Assembly: GCA_905221605.1 (NCBI GenBank) | Contig: CAJNDS010002224.1 | Span: 149,501 to 213,500, forward strand | Source: Symbiodinium natans | Taxonomy: Eukaryota; Sar; Dinophyceae; Suessiales; Symbiodiniaceae | Reading direction: 5' to 3' | Length of the DNA: 64,000 bases | Shown: one piece after another, positions 44,357 through 57,500 of the stretch | How the letters are laid out: each line of letters begins with the position of its first letter | Numbering within the stretch: the stretch's first letter is position 1 | Made by a program: the position numbers and the translations under genes | The notes under the pieces: model-generated | What the model was told of the DNA's origin: nothing | The model's input: only the letters and a program-made list of their open reading frames with translations | The model's database searches: none

Positions 44357-44540
44357 GTTAGCAGGGAATGAGGGAATGAGGTACCCTATGTCCCCCTATA
44401 GCTACGCTGCCCAGTAACCTAGGCTTAAAAAGGGTGCCCTTTTTTGCTTAAAGGGGTTTATAAGGGAACCTAAACCCCCCAGAAAAGGAATAAGGGTAGT
44501 ACTGGGCATCCTAGATAGGGTACCTCATTCCCTACTAACC
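44357..44540. mobile_element. MITE family 1, copy 2, with a family-8 element inside
   Basis: Ends GTTAGCAGGGAATGAGGG and TCATTCCCTACTAAC are inverted repeats. Inside is a second inverted pair (GCCCAGTAACCTAG at about 44410 and TACTGGGCATCCTAG at about 44500) containing GGGTGCCCTTTTTT, the hallmark of family 8. Confidence 0.75.
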
Positions 44541-44733
44541 ACAAAGAAGAAACGGAGGGCACCGCTATATTTGAGGAGTTTTGGCAGGCTTTGGTGCTAG
44601 GTCTTGGGGGGCCATAGAGGGTCTTTGAGGGTTCTTACGTTGTTCCCCGCACCCTACCCCTAAATCCTAAACCCTAAACCCTAAACCCTAAACCCTAAAC
44701 CCTAAACCCTAAACCCTAAACCCTAAACCCCGC

Positions 44734-44812
44734 ACTGGGCTCCGCGTACCCCGCTCGACCGCCGCCGGGGGTGCCGGGCGCGGCGTGCTCCGAAATCTGC
44801 ACGTAGTTGCAG
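44734..44812 (-). CDS. Exon-like block downstream of gene A
   Basis: After CCGAAG the frame reads NYVQISEHAAPGTPGGG, ending GCCCAGT|GCGGGG (GC). Flanked left by a C-strand array. Either an alternative last exon of gene A or the start of another transcript. Confidence 0.4.
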
Positions 44813-45378
44813 CTTCGGACTCTGGGGTAAGAGTTTTGGGTTTGTTGGGAACCCTAAACCCTAAACCCTAAACCCTAAACCCTAAACCCTGAACCCTAAA
44901 CCCTAAATCCTAAACCCTAAATGGGGTTTATGGGCCTTACCAGGGTTTTTGTGTTTTTTACAGGGTTTGGGGGTGTTGGGGTTCTCAAAGTCCCGGGTTT
45001 GGTAGGGTTTTGGGCTCCGGCATTTCGGTTTCAGGCTAAGGGTCCCACGGGTCTTAAGTCTTGAACGGGCCAAGGAGTAGATGACTCGGGTTTAGGGTTT
45101 AGGGGGTTTAGGGGGTTTAGGGGGTTTAGGGGGTTCAGGGGGTTTAGGAGGTTTAGGGGGTTTAGGGGGTTTAGGGGGTTTAGGGTTTAGGGTTCACATA
45201 TCACATGTTTGGCAGAGTTTGCTGGTGCAGCTTACAACGGGCAGAGTAGTGCTCACCAGGTTCAGGGCATGCGGGTTGCTTCAGTGTTTTGGGGTCCTTT
45301 CACCCCAAGCCCTAAAGTAATAGGGGTTCGGGGCGTTTAGGATTTAGGGACGAGGGCTTAGGCCTTAGGCTTTAGGGT

Positions 45379-45510
45379 TTAGGGAACTGAAGTCAATACT
45401 CTTTTAAGATCCTTTTGGAGTGCAAGTGGATCCACGCAGCTGGCAGCCGCCTGACCCAAGATCTTCCGGTACCCATCCCAATAGCCTCTGGCATCATCCA
45501 GGAGAAGGGG
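45379..45510 (-). CDS. Gene A probable last exon; stop codon formed in telomere repeat
   Basis: Acceptor CCCGCAG, frame LLDDARGYWDGYRKILGQAA then SCVDPLALQKDLKRVLTS. The frame runs into CCC TAA of a telomere-type array, so the repeat provides the stop. A GT (TTCA|GTTCCC) just before the stop is an alternative donor. Confidence 0.65.
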   Translation of the reverse strand, partial: PLLLDDARGYWDGYRKILGQAAASCVDPLALQKDLKRVLTSVP

Positions 45511-48500
45511 CTGCGGGTTTAGAGGTTCAGGGGCTTCAAGATTGGGGCTTTAGGATTTTTAGGGGTTTCGGGGTCGAGAGGATTAAAGAATTGAGGTGTT
45601 AAGCGTTTAGGGTTTAGGTTTGTGGGGCGGGACACACTGACAAGCGCACGCCTTCAAGCGAAAAGGAGCTTTGAACGCGAAGAGCCAAAACTTTTAGAGC
45701 CCTAAATCCTTCGCAGTTAGGGGCTTAGGGTTTAGGCCCCCTAGTTATAAGTAGAGTTATAAGGGCCCTAAATTGGGTTATAAGGACCCTAAGTTAGGTT
45801 ATAAGTCCCTTAACTACAGTTAGTATAGTAAGGGGGCCCCACCCTGTAGGGTTTAGGTTTAGGCACTTTTTTCGAGGCCCCACTGAGGTCTCTGCCAACA
45901 CTGTGGTACGGCCTTGGCTCAGTTGATTGGGTTTAGGGCTCTGGGTTTGGGACTTTTGGGTGAGTTTAGGGTTTAACTGGTGGGTTGACAATTTCGTGGC
46001 TGCGTGAGCTTCTGCAAGGTCAGTGAGGTCCAGCGATTAGTTGCGTACCAGACAATACTTCTATGATGGTTCTGATTGTGATTGAAAAGATGACTGTTAT
46101 GTTCAGCTCGATCATTCTGATTCATTCATTGTTGCGCACCATACTGTGTTCACAGATTATTCTTACTACTCTTCTTATTTGGCGTGTTCTATTCTTTGGG
46201 GTCAGGCGTTTGGGTGTGGATGCACACGTCCCCAAGAAATGTAAATGAGTACCAAATCAACACGTTTTGTGTAGGACCCAAGTCCCCTAGAACAGTGAGC
46301 CTGTAGCTAAGGCCCAAACTCCCTACCCCCTGAAAACCCCGAAAAACCCTAAAGGCCCCAAAAACTCTAGAAGCCCTGACGCAAAGCTGAAAACCCAAAA
46401 AACCCTAGACACCCTAAAGACCCTAACCCTCCCCCCCGCCCCCCCAAATCCATCCTCCCCCCTAAACCCTGAACCCTAAACCCTGAACTCTAAACCCTGA
46501 ACCCTAAACCCTAAAAACCCAGTCCGACAGCCCCTGGGCCCCAAGGCAGACCCAGATCGGCACAGGTGGTTTTCACCACACGGGAGGCCCGGTGGTATTG
46601 GACAAAGCTCATGGCCTTAAGCTTGTTTTCGTTGGGCGGGCAGGGTTTTTTAGGGTTTAGGGTTTAGGGTTGAGGATTTAGGGTTTAGGGGTTTAGGCGT
46701 TCAGGGGTTTAGGGTTTAGGAGTTTAGGCTTTAGGGCTTAGGGCTCAGGTTTGCAGGTTTAGGACAAAGCTCATGGCCTTAAGCTTGTTTTCCACCGATG
46801 TATCTCAGAAGCCGGATGTCTAAACCCCAACCTAAACCCTAAACCCTACTAAGCCCTAAACCCTCAACCCTAAACCCCAAACCAAGCCCCTACTAAGCGC
46901 TAAGCCCCGAGGGCCAAGAACCTTCAGGATCTTACGGGGTATAAGGAGGGACCCCTAGAAGGGACCTTTGGTTTCTGTAATCTTGCTCCCCTATAAAGAA
47001 CCCCGAAAAAATATATACACCTTGTATAGTCCCTGTATACCTAAGTAGCCCTAAACCCTAAAACCGAAACCCTATACCCTGAACCCTAAACCCTAAGGTC
47101 CCTTGTAAGGGTCCCTCCTTCAGTACCTTCGGAGTACCAAGGCCCAGCTGTCCTGCTACCAGGTACCCATGCTATAGGCCTCTGAGTGGTACCGCCACAG
47201 CCCCAGAGGCCAAAACCCAGAAGGTTCAGGGTTGAGGGTTTAGGGTTCAGGGTTTAGGGTTTAGGGCTCAGGGCTTGGGGTTTAGGGATTTGGGTTTTGG
47301 GAGTGGGCTTTAACCACAGGCCCCAAACAACAAAACAAATCTCCTTGTTGGGGTCCTTCTTACCCTGAACCCTAAACCCTAAACCCTAAACCCTTGGTGC
47401 AGAGGCTGTGGCTGGCCAAAGGTGGTGCTCGATCTGATGGCTGTCCCCTGCCAGCGGGCTTAGAACTTAAGGCTGTAAGGACTCTTATTTGTTAGGGTTT
47501 AAGGTTTAGGGTTTAGGGTTTAGGGTAGGGCTTAGGGTTTAGGGCTTAGGCTTTTTTGGGGCACAAAGGCCTTCTTGTACAAGGTTTTGGTGCTATTTTG
47601 AGCCTCAGGGCTAGGGCCTACGCTTCTCTGGGGTTTCGGATTTAGGGTGTATAGGGTGTGTTGGAGAGGTTTAGAGTGCTTCTGGGCTCAGCAGGGATGA
47701 GACTTGCTGGGTTTAGGGGGTTCGGGCTTAGTGGGCATGGTTCAGAGGGTTTAGGGCTTTGGAGGCATCTGGGGTATTATGGGGGTCTAAAGGGTTACAG
47801 TTCATGGAAGCCTATATACTGAAGGAGGGTTAGGGCCCACAGGGCTTAGGTTTTATGTATATTGTGCTGTGAAGAAGGGTCCCTCAAGGGGAGGGTCTGC
47901 CGGTGGTGGCACTGGTGGCGGGGGTTCGAGTTTCAGCCCGATCCATGATCTGTCATTGCATTGGCCCCCATGTTCGTCCACATAGTTTTCCCAAGCTTTC
48001 TGCTTCTCATGCTCGTCGTTTTTCTGCTTCGGCTGCTTCGGGTGTCTTTCCCCGGCTTGTCGTCTTGCTGCTGGCCCGACGTCGGCTCATCCCACGCCTG
48101 GTGCTCGGCCCAGCTCCGAGGCGCTGCTGGCCTGTCGGAAGATCGTCTCGAAGATGATGGCCGCATTCGAAGTATTTACGACAGCCATGTCCGAGACCAG
48201 GAACTGATCGTCACGAAGCACATTGCAAAGTGTGATCACTCGGTCTCCGCCGTGGAGTTCGCGGAATGGGGGGCGTGCATGCACTTGGAGAGCTGCCGCA
48301 GAAGCTTCCCTAGCCCTACAAGGGGTTGTAAGTCCGAGCTGAGGGGAACTTCAAGGCAACCCCATGGAGGGCTACGATTCAGGGCTTGGGGTTTTGGCGC
48401 GCCCTGTACCTAAAAATCTTAAACCCTAAACCCTAAACCCTAAACCCAAAAACCCTAAACCCTAAACCCTATAGCCTAAAGCGCCAAGCCTCGGCTTTGT

Positions 48501-51500
48501 TGAAGAGGTGCGAGGGTTTCGATAAACCCAGCACCAGCTGGTCCAGAAATGAGCCCAGACCTTAAGCCCCGACACCTACGGGCCGTAAAATAGTAGCCTC
48601 AGGGCCCAAGTATATATAGGTACCTGGGTACTTAGGGTAAGCCCAAAAACCTTAACCCCTAAACCCTAAACCCTAAACCCTAAACCCTAAACCCTAAACC
48701 CTAAACCCTAAACCCTAAACCCTAAACCCTAAACCCTAAACCCTAACCCTAAACCCTAAGCCCTGACAGGGTTTCTAGGGCTTGGGGCGCGCACCATGGA
48801 ACATGAGGAAGTCCAGCAGCCACACAGGCCATGAGAGGAACCTGGCGCGAAAAGCCCTAAACCCTAAACCCTAAACCCTAAACCCTAAACCCTAAACCCT
48901 GAACCCTGAACCCTAAACCCTAAACCCTAAACCCTAAACCCTAAACCCTAAACCCTAAACCCTAACCCTAAACCCCAGCAAAGAGCGGATCAAGGTTGAA
49001 GGCTTAGGCTGCATCCCTACCAACCCTAAAGCATTAGACACCAAGACTCCCTAAACTCTAGACCCGAAACCCTACGCTCTCTAAACCCTCAACCCTAAAT
49101 GGTTTAGGGTTTAGGGTTTGGGGTTGAGGGTAAATCTCTACCCTCTCTAAACCCTGAACCCTAAACTCTACCCTCCCTGATCCCTCAACCCTGGCTCTCC
49201 CTAATCCCTGCACCCTAGAAAGCGCTTGTTGGCTTCTTAGCTAGAATGGGGGCTTGGGGAGGGCCAGCGCCACAGAGGGCTTAGGGTTTTGGGTTTAGGG
49301 TTTTGGGTTTAGGGTTTTGGGTTTAGGGTTTTGGGTTTAGGGTCTAGGGTCTTTCGGGCCTATAGGGCTTAGGGTTTGTCAGCGGATCATCTCAAGCTGA
49401 AGACCTAAACACCCATAAACCCCGGCCGCCTGAGCTTAGAAAACCCTAAGACTCCGAAACCCCTACCGAGTTGCCGAGTACTTTGGGCCAAAAAAAGTTA
49501 ACCTTGGTTTAGGGTTTAGGGTTTAGGGTTTTGGGCTTAGGGGGTAAGGTTACATATACTCCAAGAGGCTAAAGGTCACCTACTCAGCTTACTACGCCGT
49601 AAAATGTAAGCTACTATATCGGAATCCCTTTAAATGCCAAGTACATACTACAGATGCACAACTCGCATGAGGAAGCCTGAACAACACACATTACAAGTTG
49701 CACCTTTCAGAAATGTGTTCCTGTTTCTTGGTGCGGGGGGGGGGGGGGGGGTTGGGGGGGATTCCTACCCCTAAAACCCTAAACCCTAAACCCCTAAACC
49801 CTAAACCAAGAGGTGTGTACAGATGTTCTCGCTTAGCCCCTTCGTGCCTGAGGTTGGCGGTTCGCCGCAGCTGGCCGACGACCCACTCTTCCCCCTTGTC
49901 CTGTGGGTTTCAGGGTTTAGGGTTTAGGGTTTAGGGTTTGGGGTTTAGGGTTTAGGGTTTAGGGTGTGGGTTTCAGGGTTTAGGGTTTAGGGTTTAGGGT
50001 TTAGGGGTACTAGAGTTTCTGACTTTCCGGAGGCTACACTTGTAGATAGTACCATGTGGAGATGTAGGTACCCCAAACTCCGTGCTTTAAACGCTTAAGG
50101 GCTTCACGCTCGGGGCCTTCAACACGCCCAAAGCCCCCACCCCAAAAACACCGTAGGCGCTAAAACCCGATGCACGGTAAGGCCTTAAGCCGGAATGTGC
50201 GATCGGGAGCTTAGGTGCTCTGGCATTCAGGACTTACGAATGTCGGGTTTAGAGTTTCGGGTGTGCATTGGTCTTTGTTTTAAGAATCAGGTTTAGGGTT
50301 CGGAAAAGTGTATAGTTACTGGTTTCGGGTTCAGGGTGTAGGGCGCAGACAGCATGTGAGTTCTGATGATGTGTCGTAGCTAGGACGCAAGATTGAGACA
50401 GCTTTAAGGGTTTACGGTTTAGGGTTTAGTGTTTAGCGACAGCAACAAAGCTCATGCTCTGGCAACTCGCTCGGAAGAACTGGCGAAACCATCTGCCAGG
50501 CTCATTACTATTCCTGGCCATCTGGTAGGGACCCTAAACCCTAGACCCTAGACCCGAAACCCTAAACCCTAAACCCTAACCCCCCCACCCCCCCCCCGCC
50601 CCCCCAATTCAGGGTGGTGGGCTTAGTTTGCGTCGGTGGTGCTGTGCCTGCAGGTCAATGTGCTCAGGCATGTAGTGCTGCACCTGCCACCGCTGGTTTA
50701 GGGTTTAGGGTTTAGGGTTTGGGGTTTGGGGTGTGATTTTTTCCCCGAAGCATGTCGTCCAGCACGTCGTCCCAAGACATACAGCAAGCCCAACGACGAA
50801 GGAGCCCATAACCCTGCCAATATCCCAAAAACCTACACTTGCAGGAAAACCCCAAACCCTAAACCCCACCCAGATCTCGCAAAACGCAAAAACCCAGATT
50901 CCTGGAAGGATCCAACAAAGTAGATCCCCTTAAGGGTTCCTTAGAATGACCCAATAGTAGAAAAGGGTACTGTTTGCGGGTTCTATTGTTGGATCCTCCC
51001 ATGGGTCTGGGCAAGCTTGCGCAACCCTAAACTCTAAACCCTAAACCCTAAACCCTAAACCCTAAACCCTGAACCTGTTTGGGAGTTCTACTGTTGGGGG
51101 TCTGGGAAGCACCTCGGAGAATGGATAGAGCACCAAGCGGGACACGGCACGGGCCAGCAGCAAGGTCCGGAGAGCCTGGCAGCAGACTGCTGGTGTCCCC
51201 ACGAGGTTGATGTCCCATGCTCCTCTTTTAGAGTTTAGTGTTTAGGGTTTAGGGTTTAGGGTGTAGGGTTTAGGGTGTAGGGTATGTCCTCCTGTGTGAT
51301 TCGTCAAGAGACTAAGCAGGGACCTTCATCCGGTATTTCCGTACCAGGAACCCGCAAAATCCAGTCCTCGTCGGGATGGAACTCTCTAACTGCCCCTAAA
51401 CCCTAATTAAACCCTAAACCCTAAACTGTAAACCCTAAACCCTAAACTTTAAACCCTAAACCCTAAACTTTAAACCCTAAACCCTAAACCCTAAACCCTA

Positions 51501-54500
51501 AACATGGGATACATCTGCCGGGGATGGAAGATGGTCAATGACGTGCCTACTTCTGATGGGGATACAGCCTCAGGTCGGGTAGAACCGAGATGCTATCCTT
51601 TGGATGTTTAGAAACTTCTGACTGAGAAGAAGCCGAACAGAATCAAACAAAACAAAAAGCAAGACTCCAGTTTAGATACCGCCCTCCCTGAACGAAGCGA
51701 GTTTTGCCGTTGTTCAGGTGGGTCAGAAAATGAAATCTAACAGGGATTTCAAAGAGAACCAGAGAAAATTGCACTGGGAACCAATTTCAGATAAATTCCA
51801 ATTGATAAGACCCCGGCTGAAGTCGAACACTAGCTGAGAAAAAGCTGTTGTGCCGTCCGGATTTCCGGGCCTCAAGCCACGCAGACAAATGAGGACAGTA
51901 CAGCACGTCTGCAGTTTCAGCGGCCAGGCCGTACGGTGTCTTTCCGGCCAAAAATGGGGACAAACATATGCTCTTGAAGACATGTGCTATGCCGATTTCC
52001 CGAGCCGGGGCACCATGCTGTTCCTAAGCAGCCTAAAACCCTAAACCCTAAACCCTAAACCCTAAACCCTAAACCCTAAACCCTAAACCCTAAACCCTAA
52101 ACCCCGATTTCCGAGAAAATAGGGTAAAGCAAACTTCCCTGAGCCCAGCGCCTTCCAGAAGGGCTGGACCTTATGGCGGCTTGGAAAGCGAGAGGGTTTG
52201 GGGCTTACGCTGTTCAGAGGTCAGCAATTTAGGGCTTAGCAGGCTTTTGGGCTGTAGGGTTGTAGGGCTCAGCACGTTAGGGTCTAGCAGGGTTTTAGGG
52301 TTCACGGTGTTGTGGGAATTCGGGGTTAGGTTACCCGAAACCCTAAACCCTAATCCCTAAACCCTAAACCCTAAACCCTAAACGACGCAGAATTTCAGCT
52401 GCAACCAGGGCGGCTCCTCGACCACTTAGGGTTTAGGGTTTAGGGTTTAGGGTTTAGGGTTTAGGGTTTAGGGTTTAGGGTTTAGGGTTTAGGGTTTGGG
52501 GTTTAGGGTTTAGGGTTTAGGGTTTAGGGTAATGATGTAGGGGTGGATATTGTGGGTGGCAGTTTACCAGGGCGTGTAGGGCCTTCAGGGTGTTTTGGGG
52601 GGTCTATTGGGATCTATGGACCTCACGGAGTCTGGGTTTAGGGTTTAGGGTTTAGGGTTTAGGGTTTAGGGTTTAGGGTTTAGGGACAGGTAACGTGGTG
52701 TGGTTAACCCACTGACTGGTTCTTAGTAGATGAGGGAATGAGGCATCCTGTACAGTCCCCTAAAAGGTTTATATAGGAGAGATAAGGCCCTACTCAGAAA
52801 CAGTAAGTATGGAAATGAATTTCTCTGGGTTCGCAGTGTCATAGGGCTTTCAGGGATATGGCCATAGAACCTCGAAATCCCTTCCAAATCCATCGCCCCA
52901 GAATACCAGCCAGATGATAGTCACAGGGGCCTATATAGCAAAGTAGTGCAACACCCTAAACCCTAAACCCTAAACCCTAAACCCTAAACCCTAAACCCTA
53001 AACCTTAAGCCCCAATCCCAATATACAGCCCTACACCTTAGGACCCTCTCGCAGGCCCTCCCAAGCTCGGCCGCAGGCCAAGAAAGATGCCAGCTGGAAG
53101 CCAGGATTGATGCAGATCTGCAGTTAAGGGCTTATAGGGTTTAGGGTTTAGGGTTTAGGGTTGAGGTTTAGGGTTTAGGGTTTAGGGTTTAGGGTTTAGG
53201 GTTTAGGGTTTAGGGTTTAGGGTTTAGGGTTTAGGGTTTAGGGTTTAGGGTTTGGGGTTTAGGGTTTGGGGTTTAGGGTTTAGGGTTTAGGGTTTGGGGT
53301 TGGGATTTTCCCCGTTATGCTAACAGTCCTTGATAGGGATTGTTGTACCCCCCTCTGCTTATTCCCTGTTAAGGACTGCTAGTATGTAAGGGCGAACTTT
53401 CCAAGTTTAGGGTGTATAGGGTGTATAGGGTTTTGGGTTTATAGGGCTTATAGGGTTTATAGGGCTTATAGGGCTTATAGGGTTTATAGGGCTTATAGGG
53501 TTTAGGGCTTATGGGGTTTGGGGCTTAGGGGCTAGAGGGCTAGAGGGTTTAATGTTGATCGGGTTTTGGGCGGAACGAGGGAGACTTGCACGTGGGCCAT
53601 TCTGGGTCACTTGGGTTTCTCCGGATGGGCTTTCTAGGGCCTCCAGGGCTGTAGGGTTTTAGGGTTTAGGGTTTAGGGTTTAAGGTTTAGGGTATTTAGG
53701 GAGTCTTAGATCTTTGGTTGAAGCAGTCGACCTTGGCAGCCTTGGCTTGTCGAAGAAGCAACCTCTCAGTCTGATGAGCTGCTGCGCAGAAGCCGAACTG
53801 GAAGAGCAGTCCTAGCTCCGATGAACTCGAGAACCTTGACTTGTAGAGCCAGTCATGAGCTCGTACCGGACCAGACTCGACATCAGCTTCGCCATCGAAC
53901 GCATCACTGTACAAGAGGTGATGGGCGACTTCAACAACCTCATGTGGAACTGAGTAGAGCTTCGCCTTGTAGTAGAAGCCTCTGATCTCAGAAGAACTAG
54001 AAGCTCCAGAGACAGTGAGATTTCCAAGTCTTGCCGGGCTTCCTTGACGGAACCGAGACCCTGCTTTGTCCGCTGCCAGGTTGGTCGCAATGCTCAAGCC
54101 CTCAAGTTTAAACCCTGTGTAGGTAACCCTGATAAGGCCGTCACCTGAGAACTTATTCGCCCCGTGATAGCAAGTACTGGTAACCAACCCTTTCTGCCCA
54201 TAAACAGGGTGACCATTTTTACTTGAAAAGGGTGTATAAGGGAGCCTAAACTTAAAACAAAGGGAATGGGCCTAGTCTGGGTCCCAGTAGCCCTAAACCC
54301 TAAACCCTAAACCCTGACAAAAAGGAATAAGGGCCTGCTCTGGGTCCCAGGTTTAGGGTTTAGGGACAATAGCCTCTTGGCTAGCGTCAAGATACGACTT
54401 CCAGAAGATGTCAACCCTAAGGCCCAAACCTAAACTTCCTGAAGCCCTAAACCCTAAACCCTAAACCCTAAACCCTAAGCCCCAAACCCCAAACCCCAAA

Positions 54501-57500
54501 CCCTAAACCCTAAACCCTAAACCCCCTAAACCGGGGGCGCCTCAAGCCATAGCCCTGCTGCGTGTAGCAGGCGAGGCAAAAGGTCGCCGGCCAGTGGGGG
54601 CTCGAGCACAGCAGCCACAGCCTCCACGTTGCTTAGGCTTTGGGGTTTAGGGTTTAGGGTTTATGGCTTTAAGGGCTTAGAGTTTAGGGTTTAGGGTTCA
54701 GGGTTTGGGGTTTAGGTTTAGGATTTAGGATTTGTAGGGTTTTTGGGGTTTAGGGTTGCGCTTCTAGCCGAGGAGTGCCGGACCAGAAGGGTGCAGAAAG
54801 GGTTAGGGGTTCAGGGGTTTTGGGTGTTTTGGGTTTAGGGTTTTGGGAGTTTTTGGTTCAGGGTTTGAGCCTTTAGGGGTTTGTTCGAGGGGTTTGAGGG
54901 GAATCACTGGAAAGGTTTACAGGGCTTGTAAGCTTTTGGGGCCTTTCATGTCTTTGAAGGCGTGTGTTTTTCTTGCATTTTTTACAAGGTTTCCAGGTAC
55001 TTTCAGGGTTGTATGGTCCCTTTGTAATTATCCTCATAATATCCCCCGAAACCGTATTCTTTTCATTCAGGCCCCGATATTAGAACACCGGTGAACGGTT
55101 TCGGGTTCAGGACTGGCGGATGTGTGGGTCTGGGCTTAGGTTTTTGGTTTTTTGACTTATACCTCCCTTCTCGCAATACGTGCCAGGCGATCACGGTACT
55201 GGCGGGCCCAGCTGATAGCCCTCGCCTCCCCAGCCACACTATGGGCCGACGTTCTCGCGGGACTTCCACCCCATGGCATCCCAATGCTTCTGTTTCCACC
55301 CTGCGTAGTACCCTCATCATAAAGCGGCTGCCTCTTTCCTCCTCCTCGAACTCCCCGACGTAGTTCACGTGCCACTCCCGCCACTCCATATTGTGCATTG
55401 TGTGCGCACACAGCTCGGCCAGCACCTCGTTGACGTCCATCTCCGCATCCTCCAATTGGCGTGCCTCATTCACCCTCCTCATGGCGATCTGCCCCTGCAT
55501 CAGCGCACTATGGTCACCAGGGATCCAGTCCTTCACCTCCTCATCCTCTTCCCGCGTTGCCAGAGGGACATCCTCATCGTCCGTGACTACCGCCCAATCT
55601 GTCGCAGTAGCAATATTTGGTTTCGGGTTTAGGGTCTAGGGTTTAGGGTTACTCCCTCATAACCCTCATGAGGAACCCTCATTTAGAGAACTGCTTTAAC
55701 CGAGCTTGACAGGCATGGGGTGCCCAACCTTTTAGGGGGGCTTAAGTAGTCAGGAGTGGCATTGAACCCTAGGTTCAACTATATCCGTAAGTCCGAAAAA
55801 CCTGAAACCCTGAAGCTTGATTTAGGGTTTGGGTTTTAGGAGTTTAAAGTTTTAGGGGTTTAGGGGTTGAGGGTTTCGGCGTTTAGGCTTTAGGGTTCGG
55901 GGATTGAAGCCCTAACCCCTGAACACTAAACCCTAAACCTTAAAGTGTAGAGCCCGAAGATCCGAGCCTCCAGCCCCGAGCAAGCCACCTGCACGCCCCG
56001 AACACAGGGTGAGCCAGCGATCGTTTGGGGTCTCGGTCTTTCACAAGGTTCATCTAAGGCAAAGCCCTACTCCCTACATCCGATAAATCCCAAACTGCAA
56101 TCTCTAAATCCGATAAACCCTAGACTCCAGACACTATATCCTACACCTACACCCTAAACCCTAAACCCTAAACCCTAAAACCCTAAAACCCCAACAAAGC
56201 CCAAAGGGTTGATGTGAGATCTTTATGCTTCCTTGTCGGCGAGGCTCGAGCTCAGTTTGGAGGGCGTGGTTTAGGGTTTAGGGTTTAGGGTTTAGGGCTT
56301 AGGGTTTAGGGTTTAGGGTTTAGGGTTTAGGGTTTAGGAGGAGGGCTGCTATGGTCTGTAGGGTTGGATGCACGAAGCTTTGCATCTGCTGTCCGAGCTT
56401 TTCAAGAATATCTAAACCCTAGACCCAAAAAACTAAAACCTAAACCCAAAACCCTAAGCCCTAAACCCTAAACACTAAACCCTAAACAAACCCTAAACCC
56501 TAAACCCTAAGCCCTAAACCCTAAACCCTAAACTCTAAACTCTAAACCCTAAACCCTACAAGCACCTGCCTGTGAAGCCCACACAACCCGAGGTAGGGTC
56601 TTGCTTTCGTGCGCGGGTGAACACACCCCCCAGCCCATGCCCATGCAGGTCGCACAGTTAGGGTTTAGGGTTTAGGGTTTAGGGTTTAGGGTTTAAGGTT
56701 CAGGGTTTAGGGTTCAGGGTTCAGGGTTTAGGGTTTAGGGTTCAGGGTTTCGTCGGTAGCCGGTAGGCTGCTCCCTAGCTCCATGTCATGTACATGGCCC
56801 TACTCACCCCGCCCTCCCCGCCCTCACCCCTAGAACAAAGAGGCCCAGTAGAATGCCTAGAATGCCTAGAAGGGCGCTGGAATGCTCAACAAAAGATGCA
56901 AGAAACAAGCAAGTTAAAGGGAGAAGTCGCCGGGAATAGAACAAATGTGTGCAGGCACTTTTTTGTTGCCCTGAACCCTGAACCCTGAACCCTGAACCCT
57001 GAACCCTGAACCCTAAACCCTAAACTCTCTTCCCTAAACCCTAAACCCTAGCCCTAAACCCGAAACTCTAAACCAGAAAACCCCTGAAACCCAAAGATTT
57101 TGGCACCGGCGGCATTAGGCCTGGAGCAGCTCCAACACTGGTTCCACGAGCGTGGCGATGGGCAGCCAGTACCAGCACCTAGGGTTCAGGGTTTAGGGTT
57201 CAGGGTTTAGGGTTCAGGGTTCAGGGTTCAGGGTTTGGGGTTTGGGGTTTAGGGTTTAGGGCACCAGCAAGGGCTGAAGGCCACCCCACTCAGCTCCTCC
57301 CAAAAAGCCTGTTTAGGGGTTGAGGGGTTTAGGGTTTGGAGCTCAGGCTTTTAGGGTTTAGAGATGAGGGCTTAGAGTTTTAAGCCCTAAACAAGCTACT
57401 AGACCCAAGGAATAGAAAGGCTTATAAGGGAACCTAAACGCCAAAAAAAGGGAATAAGGGCCTACTCTGGGTCCCAGTAGCCCTAAACCCTAAACCCCAA

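Noticed and set aside
47961-48413. 150-codon plus-strand ORF with hydrophobic start
   Set aside because: Antisense of a better minus-strand coding block; the hydrophobic stretch is the reverse of Lys/Arg/Ser codons.
48479-48560. Exon-like block reading LVLGLSKPSHLFNKAE on minus with AG and GC edges
   Set aside because: Neighbouring desaturase exons 48795 and 47447 join perfectly without it; kept out as an intronic mimic.
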